8,127 nt of DNA from Candidatus Omnitrophota bacterium (lineage in GTDB: Bacteria; Omnitrophota; Gorgyraeia; Zapsychrales; Fredricksoniimonadaceae): contig JAEUSC010000198.1 of NCBI GenBank assembly GCA_016789035.1, forward strand, positions 1 to 8,127, given 5' to 3'. The notes under the pieces are model-generated. The model was given only the letters and a program-made list of their open reading frames with translations. It ran no database searches and was not told the origin of the DNA. Both the position numbers and the translations under genes were made by a program. This document shows, in pieces, positions 6,001 through 8,127 of this stretch (within the stretch, counting starts at the first letter, position 1; every line of letters starts with the position of its first letter).

Positions 6001-8127
6001 GTAAACTCTGATCCTTTCACCGCGAGGTTGGCAATTTCCTGAGCAGCAGCCTGGCGATTATTGTTATTACTGTCAGAAACCATCAACAAATCTCTTCGAT
6101 CACCCCTTGATACAGAATCATTGATTGCATTTCGTAACGCGCCAACGATAATTTCGGGCTGCGATTTGTCTGCTTCAAAATCTAACCTAAATTTGCCGGC
6201 ATATTCCGGGCTTGTGATTTCCAACTCTGGTTTCACAGCAAGTACCTGCGCCTTTAATGCCTCAGTTGTTGGCCTGAAACCTGAAGCTGTCGCTGTAAAC
6301 GCCGCAAAACCGGACAGCTGTTGGACGGAATCGGCATAGGTTGTGACTTTATCACTCTTATCATTGCGTCCGACAAACCCTTCTAAGTAAACATCAAAAC
6401 CTTCGGGAATCTCCTTTGCGAAAGCATCCTGTCTTCCTGCAAAGAATTCCTTAACCGCGATCATGCGGGCACGTCCATACAGACCTGCTGTTTCGCCAGT
6501 ACCGCTATCCCCATAAACAGTCTTATCAAGACTATGCCCTCTATCAACATCGACAGTTGAATAGCTCGTCATTTTCCCGGTAGCCGGATCTCTGTTAATT
6601 TTGTAATATTTGCCGTTATCACCGTAAATGACAAATGACGCATCATTACTTAAAACTTTTAATTTTGCATCGCTATACATGTTAGGATTTTGCTGATATT
6701 CAGGGGTCTCCTTCAAGCGACTTAAAACAACGCTCATCTCTCGCTCGGCTAGCTGAGGATTATCGCGAATCACGCGCTGGATATTTTTCTCACCGCCGCC
6801 TGTAACGTCATTGACTATTTCAAATAATTTCGTTTCAATCTTGGCCCCCGCAACGTATTCTTTAACTTCATTCATCACATTGGCATCGCTAGCGGCTTTT
6901 TCGACCTTCTCCTTGCCCAATCCTTGGACAGATGTCACTCTTAAGGCCGGGGCTTGGAAACCGGATTGAGGCTCATCAAGAAAACCAAAAACGCCTTTTA
7001 ATAAATCCTGTGATCGCATCTGATTAAACTGTGCGACATCCATGACAGTAATACCTTTAATCGGAGCGCTTATTACTCCGTTATTCACAACAGGTTCTTG
7101 AACAGGTATGGTTGGCTTTCCTTCTGTTGCCAGCTGGACATTGATTTTGTCCAATGCAATTTTCATATCGTTAACTAGTTTTGTTTCCGCTGTAACAAAT
7201 ACGGATTTTGCATTTGGATTGCGGGCATACACTTCAGCCATGGCTTGTGCGGCAATGGTTGTTTTTCCATCGGCACCAGGAAGAACAATGACTTTTCGTA
7301 ATGCTTCTAGGGCAGTGATATCGCCTCTATTGACCGCCTCAAATGTTCGAATCATGATTAGAGCAGCTGCTAACTGTTCAGGATTTCGAGAATAATTACT
7401 TTCCATCTCAGCTTTCATCCGTGCTTCAATGTTCCGAATCGACTGAAAATCAGCCGTTCCCAGCGAAGCTTTGCCGTCTATCGCATCGGTAATGGTCTTT
7501 ATTTCTGACTGAATCTGTTGAATTGTAATTTTGGCGGACTGCTCGGTCTTGACCGCTTGACGATTGGCACGCCATTCTTTGACGGGAGTAATGAGATTGT
7601 CTAAAATGCTTGATTTTTGAGATTGGTTGGATTTCTTGGTGGCAGCAAAAATAGCATTATCTGATTTTCCGTCCGGAGGACCTGTTGATTTCTCTGTTGC
7701 GCGATCGTTGACCTTTGCCAAAATATTTTCCGCATGATTCCAATCACCCTTAGATGTAAATCCTAATTCTTCTGTTTCGCCTTTGGCCATCCGGATTTCA
7801 TACTGAAGCCGGGAGACAGCTCTGACCGCATCTTCGCCTGTTAACTTTCCTGTAGAAACTTCAGATGCCACTGTATTAATTCTGGAAAGAATCGGCTGAA
7901 ACGCCTCTGTCGCATTTTCGCTCACGCCCATCATTTGCCGCATCTGATTGGCGATGTTGACACTGCGAGCTGCTTCTGTCGAAGCAACGCTATTGATAGG
8001 AGCTTGATTCGAAACTTCGGTTGTAGCTTTCGCGGTTACACTCGACGGTGTCTCTCCTCCAACAACAGGACCTTTTGGATTACCGGAATCTCCCCGGCCT
8101 AACGCCGTTTCCGTTGGAGGATTGCTT
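15..8127 (-). CDS. Giant multidomain protein with SecA-like and JAMM-like modules (5' partial)
   Basis: This is one uninterrupted minus-strand frame ending in TAA at 15-17. It is still open at 8127, so the protein is at least 2703 residues and its N-terminus lies outside the window. ATG 7943 is only the first internal Met: there is no Shine-Dalgarno-like sequence just upstream, and the frame reads through 61 more codons. I see no signal peptide or membrane segment in the part present. Modules in order are: helical stretch (1-182), degenerate SecA-like motor (183-745), coiled-coil-like helices (760-890), beta-rich region, metalloprotease-like module (1205-1320), JAMM/MPN-like module (1505-1655), disordered linker (2010-2240) and a C-terminal part with a possible second metalloprotease-like copy. 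Only two Cys (1910, 1915) and six Trp occur after residue 1. The overall function is unknown. Giant proteins of this style are known in Omnitrophota-like bacteria; that assignment is inference. Confidence 0.95.
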   Translation of the reverse strand, partial: SNPPTETALGRGDSGNPKGPVVGGETPSSVTAKATTEVSNQAPINSVASTEAARSVNIANQMRQMMGVSENATEAFQPILSRINTVASEVSTGKLTGEDAVRAVSRLQYEIRMAKGETEELGFTSKGDWNHAENILAKVNDRATEKSTGPPDGKSDNAIFAATKKSNQSQKSSILDNLITPVKEWRANRQAVKTEQSAKITIQQIQSEIKTITDAIDGKASLGTADFQSIRNIEARMKAEMESNYSRNPEQLAAALIMIRTFEAVNRGDITALEALRKVIVLPGADGKTTIAAQAMAEVYARNPNAKSVFVTAETKLVNDMKIALDKINVQLATEGKPTIPVQEPVVNNGVISAPIKGITVMDVAQFNQMRSQDLLKGVFGFLDEPQSGFQAPALRVTSVQGLGKEKVEKAASDANVMNEVKEYVAGAKIETKLFEIVNDVTGGGEKNIQRVIRDNPQLAEREMSVVLSRLKETPEYQQNPNMYSDAKLKVLSNDASFVIYGDNGKYYKINRDPATGKMTSYSTVDVDRGHSLDKTVYGDSGTGETAGLYGRARMIAVKEFFAGRQDAFAKEIPEGFDVYLEGFVGRNDKSDKVTTYADSVQQLSGFAAFTATASGFRPTTEALKAQVLAVKPELEITSPEYAGKFRLDFEADKSQPEIIVGALRNAINDSVSRGDRRDLLMVSDSNNNNRQAAAQEIANLAVKGSEFTGREIIVETGKDTFKVLDSGETDINKGRATTSEALKSEIRNDPTRQRILILQTYDGTNFAAVPKEVSLNAKGEIILTNATSEANVLQTFLRFGITSDMSVRRLEGTAQQIVSGKDIRLIDVERDQLIALKSNVTKAEAELAVAKMTKDESDIKVAEGAVQQAKVLLDAGMLRVMSNIQSEVNTRNTELLVVVPRTSVSKAAEANTEALQRQVAAASVNRHVDEVNLRNDLYALNKLREQGYTGDTINRASQNYEGYTTYQGVKDPNNSFVGLKPVSFTAEAPVEFTSGLKLNQGETYNYQNNLITASVLSQNDDDQKTQIQPVAMVSYLQQPSGVGNLGEVKVIRSEFNNGVAIVPRNESLDSDVAIKDTHYGFDQKTGAVTELGYTLEVPEKLMGLYGFQSNGNRKDSLENVFVPLDQYKKQFGFVSEVEKEKGFSEGGLAPIQNLLHSQLARSGKAVTATPLSDSRMQKVIAKALAITRTRESNALTTGARDVASISAVRVALEDVASSENKRANLYFNPITSQEELSEANRILDFIVKGPHREGHAKAGGFDRLSPQEQEEITQKFNALHPDDQRSVLKARDSIKSAGLAVDETFKVRYFHQLNGRRLAGHAGRFEGHRNIFLTPTADAIAPMLTQIGRQDLIGRQDEDAVNERFAYTLIHEAQSMVKQNSDADQKKEMAIWEQKYGKPVEAASVQKRLENAGVFTNDQGKAEFVGQSLSIMQINDALTRYQQPGLSVQQPQTPINVQDNGSFTINAPLVDQLTLNVQGQIEEDGLISERMAVTGPREVLAKSGLLRAGYQHSIQDQGDRVTIGNLYAEDVVEAMGVQTFDRKDSAILGFGKKDDAPNDSQTGPIVEGTIARYPIRNVQDVKAAIQKEAKDLLLYNDSKLYEIGGNVIQYSPNRIESFEGNRKIIAFHTHLYREDDLVENSMVGFIKGLGLSSEEAQMVLSMPDIYHAEQTYPRLNEIAEENKTKPLNTFPYATGTALIDKQGNVRMIGFLPLSSMTQKEHDALIKYTEQARKEMGSEQGLSNDTARAFYGSVISHTLLESDPRIAEVFGKTTDLIVPRFSFGIFNEDINKKLRKEGDLGGVVGAVVGKNQKGGLSLVLSIDDLGKSSTLYRAVPFADVGYNKRVQRAVAEKLLGFKGDISKDAFNQGLNDYINSKENILKTIPIGGEEYRVLPQRFIPNGHGEVVYLDVGLVGTPTSVHTSSEFLEYVASHNLIRHRTNGDRALLSTTRMENSISSPTAPFINLISLGCNGVNCTGTQLEMNPPDKGTVAGTEPPKLFGRSRFNEKGLDSIGVKERSADKVESSIVNEVLIAKKGEAQGDRLVFGSKFKEGRPDIWTAKESEVDFNIDSSSAGFKAPTSASPSQGLGSSLGMAIPGGMGNTGSTVTTPLSSSTIANALETLATNSAITTQSSVTSVISPILIGNELTTLSQVQPQSLSISVTMPNQLSSSLSNSADQAMLSKALDESFAASLQNIKMPQPTAPIMDFNQMALPPMNANAPLMGTMEGGQQYFYNPTNAPMNLGSIVLAPDQMVIDQGNGFSLQQVASNNAGEKTWKQVGFIPATPLAQPLQTVTVNNIPTHQGDVRKTITFDIDARAGPKPMAMTVRTPNGNSTKILADTFEAKYEKPEDAFKPQLNQYIFDRAKKENKVISVRDLESTDRNDLKDLKPNAEILKDAKGALYVLDVSADDVQHYVNDYVSNLDPQDRKLVTQSLKGFVPAASSHVVDQNQKDAIFITPLVVKNMNTQAATGFFKTVQEQADVAWREELRAAQGGITDADNKAQLREALKGSSSVLGIQGDNTRQLTASETLAVFASRYSSIGNVQTSETPANAPFARINQNARQLVEALRVRGLSDEKIKDQLQYYGEQFSLKSTPKSQKVKNDIPLVVEVMSSLNLEPLQNGPDKTENLKIVEAAQVYVDVSRVQATARASNMAVTNRVFGDQAMLAQVSRPISREEVKIVGKVNLAGNPQATADMNRLL
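18..638 (-). other. C-terminal helical tail of the giant protein
   Basis: Residues 2436-2642 are mostly predicted helix by composition (NKAQLREALKG, RQLVEALRVRGLSDEKIKDQ, IVEAAQVYVDVSRVQATARA) and end in MNRLL. There is no sorting signal, no transmembrane segment, no terminal basic tail, no C-terminal Phe as in outer-membrane beta-barrels and no Cys-rich zinc tail like that of SecA. I recognise no family. Confidence 0.4.
639..890 (-). other. Possible second, eroded metalloprotease-like module (copy B)
   Basis: Residues 2352-2435 echo copy A. NLDPQDRKLVTQS (2362-2374) resembles ALHPDDQRSVLKA, and AIFITP (2394-2399) resembles NIFLTP. About 25 residues further on comes a helix, VAWREELRAA (2423-2432), where copy A has YTLIHEAQSM. 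The spacing between the first two anchors is shorter than in copy A (about 33 against 52 residues), and copy B has no HE dipeptide at the aligned place, so it could not be a zinc peptidase. The match is short and made by eye; convergent helical sequence is a real alternative. Confidence 0.3.
1224..1916 (-). other. Disordered Ser/Thr/Pro/Met/Gln-rich linker
   Basis: Residues 2010-2240 are low in charge and dominated by S, T, P, N, Q, G, A and M. The first half is Ser/Thr-rich (TTPLSSSTIANALETLATNS region, 2047-2066) and the second half is Met/Pro/Asn-rich (IMDFNQMALPPMNANAPLMG, 2145-2164). There are almost no aromatic or charged residues over long stretches. It is most likely an intrinsically disordered spacer between the JAMM-containing half and the C-terminal part. 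The frame stays open and in phase, so it is not decayed coding sequence. Repeats are not regular enough to name a unit. Confidence 0.6.
1917..2978 (-). other. Unrecognised region holding the only cysteine pair
   Basis: Residues 1656-2009 lie between the JAMM-like module and the disordered linker. The first part (1656-1875) mixes helices and strands (TDLIVPRFSFGIF, GGVVGAVVGKN, LSLVLSIDDLG, GEVVYLDVGLVG) and looks folded, perhaps as an extension of the JAMM-like module. It leads into SEFLEYVASHNLIRHRT and then the segment with Cys1910 and Cys1915 (SLGCNGVNCTG), followed by a charged stretch. I recognise no family or active site. Confidence 0.35.
2979..3431 (-). other. JAMM/MPN-like (JAB-type) metallopeptidase module
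   Basis: Residues 1505-1655 contain a KIIAFHTH strand ending in H1568-T-H1570, then a 30-residue helical insert, then S1601-M-P-D1604. H-x-H followed by S-x-x-D is the zinc-binding signature of the JAMM/MPN+ fold (RadC, Rpn11, CsnB, bacterial JAB peptidases). The usual upstream glutamate could be E1542 in LYEIGGNVIQ, which sits before the HxH strand as in toxin-associated JAB domains. A strand after the motif (YATGTALIDKQGNVRMIGF, 1632-1650) matches the beta-hairpin that follows SxxD in such proteins. The Pro after HxH is Leu here, and the gap between HTH and SxxD is longer than the usual seven or so residues, so the fold is divergent. The predicted role, cleavage of peptide or isopeptide bonds, is inference. 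Confidence 0.5.
3984..4331 (-). other. Degenerate metalloprotease-like module (copy A)
   Basis: Residues 1205-1320 contain a helix with LHPDDQR (1219-1225), a His- and Arg-rich stretch (HQLNGRRLAGHAGRFEGH, 1251-1268), a strand NIFLTP (1270-1275) and a helix FAYTLIHEAQSM (1305-1316). The arrangement of a strand, a spacer and a helix carrying xxLIHExxxx is that of zinc metallopeptidases of the HEXXH type. Here the second zinc histidine is replaced: the motif reads H1311-E1312-A-Q-S. Catalysis by a standard HEXXH mechanism would therefore be lost unless another residue replaces that ligand. The family cannot be named from this sequence. It may equally be a helical domain in which HE occurs by chance. 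Confidence 0.35.
4564..4589. repeat. Perfect 11-bp inverted repeat with 4-nt loop inside the coding region
   Basis: GTTATTGCTAA (4564-4574) and TTAGCAATAAC (4579-4589) are exact reverse complements separated by AGCC. In the mRNA this can form an 11-bp, AU-rich hairpin over codons for V1119 to T1127 (VIAKALAIT). No U-run follows it on the coding strand, so it is not an intrinsic terminator. Confidence 0.8.
4719..5276 (-). other. Unrecognised beta-rich region
   Basis: Residues 890-1075 alternate short polar and hydrophobic segments with many N, Q, G, T and Y, as in a beta-sandwich or repeat-type extracellular domain (VSFTAEAPVEFTSGLKLNQ, then GEVKVIRSEFNNGVAIV). I recognise no family, catalytic motif or clear internal repeat. 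It links the helical segment after the motor to the helical region that precedes the metalloprotease-like module. Confidence 0.35.
5289..5648 (-). other. Helical, coiled-coil-like region after the motor
   Basis: Residues 766-885 are dominated by A, E, K, Q, V and L with heptad-like spacing (for example TKAEAELAVAKMTKDES, then QSEVNTRNTE) and by helical segments around EALQRQVAAASVNRHVDEV. A short hydrophobic strand, ELLVVVPRTS (834-843), interrupts it. It occupies the position of the long scaffold helix and wing domain in SecA, but I see no sequence match to either. The coiled-coil assignment is by eye. Confidence 0.4.
5709..7397 (-). other. Degenerate SecA-like DEAD motor module
   Basis: Residues 183-745 follow the SecA motor order. 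A Q-containing NPEQLAAAL segment (187-195) precedes motif I GADGKTT (223-229), which matches SecA TGEGKT. Motif II is FLDEPQS (321-327), followed by APALRVTS, which resembles SecA RTPLIISG. A TGKM segment (455-458) sits where SecA has the EFTGR element after its preprotein cross-linking domain. Motif III, TTYADSVQQLSGFAAFTATA (534-553), aligns without gaps to SecA TYQNxFRxYxKLAGMTGTA. RRDLLMVSDSNN (616-627) matches the motif IV strand of the second RecA fold. Motif V (ILILQTYDGTN, 695-705) and VI (LQTFLRFGITSD, 733-744) are eroded: the GRGT and RxGR arginines are lost. A true SecA has about 800-900 residues and a C-terminal wing and scaffold domain; those are not recognisable here. ATP binding is plausible; translocation activity is doubtful. 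The alignment is from memory of the family. Confidence 0.6.
7398..7943 (-). other. Charged helical region preceding the SecA-like motor
   Basis: Residues 1-182 are rich in K, E, Q, R and A. Residues 131-182 look like one or two amphipathic helices of coiled-coil character (IQQIQSEIKTITDAI, then NIEARMKAEMES). No catalytic motif is visible. In SecA the motor is also preceded by a short helical N-terminus, but this segment is longer and I cannot align it. The function is unknown; the most economical reading is a helical spacer or dimerisation element. The coiled-coil call is by eye. Confidence 0.45.
7944..8126 (-). other. Pro/Thr/Ser/Gly-rich linker upstream of the first visible Met
   Basis: Hand translation of the 61 codons upstream of ATG 7943 gives no stop. 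The segment is rich in P, T, S, G, N and A (for example NPPTETALGRGDSGNPKG), has no Cys and no hydrophobic segment, and looks like a flexible inter-domain linker rather than a protein N-terminus. This is the main reason for calling the gene partial at its 5' end. Confidence 0.75.

Noticed and set aside
5709..7397. The gene being a true secA
   Set aside because: Motifs V and VI are degraded, the wing and scaffold and the Cys-rich C-terminal tail of SecA are not visible, and the motor is flanked by unrelated modules in one chain.
7929..7943. ATG 7943 (and the nearby ATGs at 7934 and 7931) as the true start
   Set aside because: No Shine-Dalgarno-like sequence precedes it (AACATCGCCAATCAG), and the frame continues upstream for at least 61 codons of linker-like sequence.

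Overview
The window lies almost entirely inside one gene. A single minus-strand reading frame runs from its stop codon at 15-17 to the right edge of the window without an in-frame stop. It gives at least 2703 residues: 2642 from the first ATG in the window (7943) plus 61 residues upstream of it. The true start lies outside the window. Only 14 bases of downstream sequence are present. I see no tRNA, rRNA, CRISPR array, insertion sequence or second gene.

Residue numbers below count Met 7943 as residue 1. In protein order: a Pro/Thr/Ser/Gly-rich linker upstream of residue 1; a charged helical stretch (1-182); a degenerate SecA-like DEAD motor (about 183-745); a helical, coiled-coil-like stretch (about 760-890); a beta-rich region that I do not recognise (about 890-1075); a degenerate metalloprotease-like module with an HE dipeptide (about 1205-1320); a JAMM/MPN-like module with HTH and SxxD motifs (about 1505-1655); an unrecognised region (about 1655-2010) that holds the only two cysteines; a disordered Ser/Thr/Pro/Met/Gln-rich linker (about 2010-2240); and a C-terminal part (2241-2642) that seems to contain a second, more eroded copy of the metalloprotease-like module.

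The organism cannot be named with certainty. A multi-thousand-residue bacterial protein that is poor in Cys and Trp and joins eroded enzyme folds with disordered linkers is typical of giant proteins in uncultured lineages such as Omnitrophota and their PVC-superphylum relatives. This is a low-confidence inference. Translation uses standard bacterial code, and the gene looks intact rather than decayed.

The SecA resemblance is the best-supported and most interesting point. Motifs I, II, III and a motif IV-like strand occur in SecA order and spacing. The Walker lysine, threonine and DE acids are kept, but the motif V and VI arginines are lost. Together with the JAMM-like and metalloprotease-like modules, this suggests a giant multi-enzyme or scaffold protein whose nucleotide-dependent and peptidase parts are partly dead. 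Its biological role cannot be read from this window.
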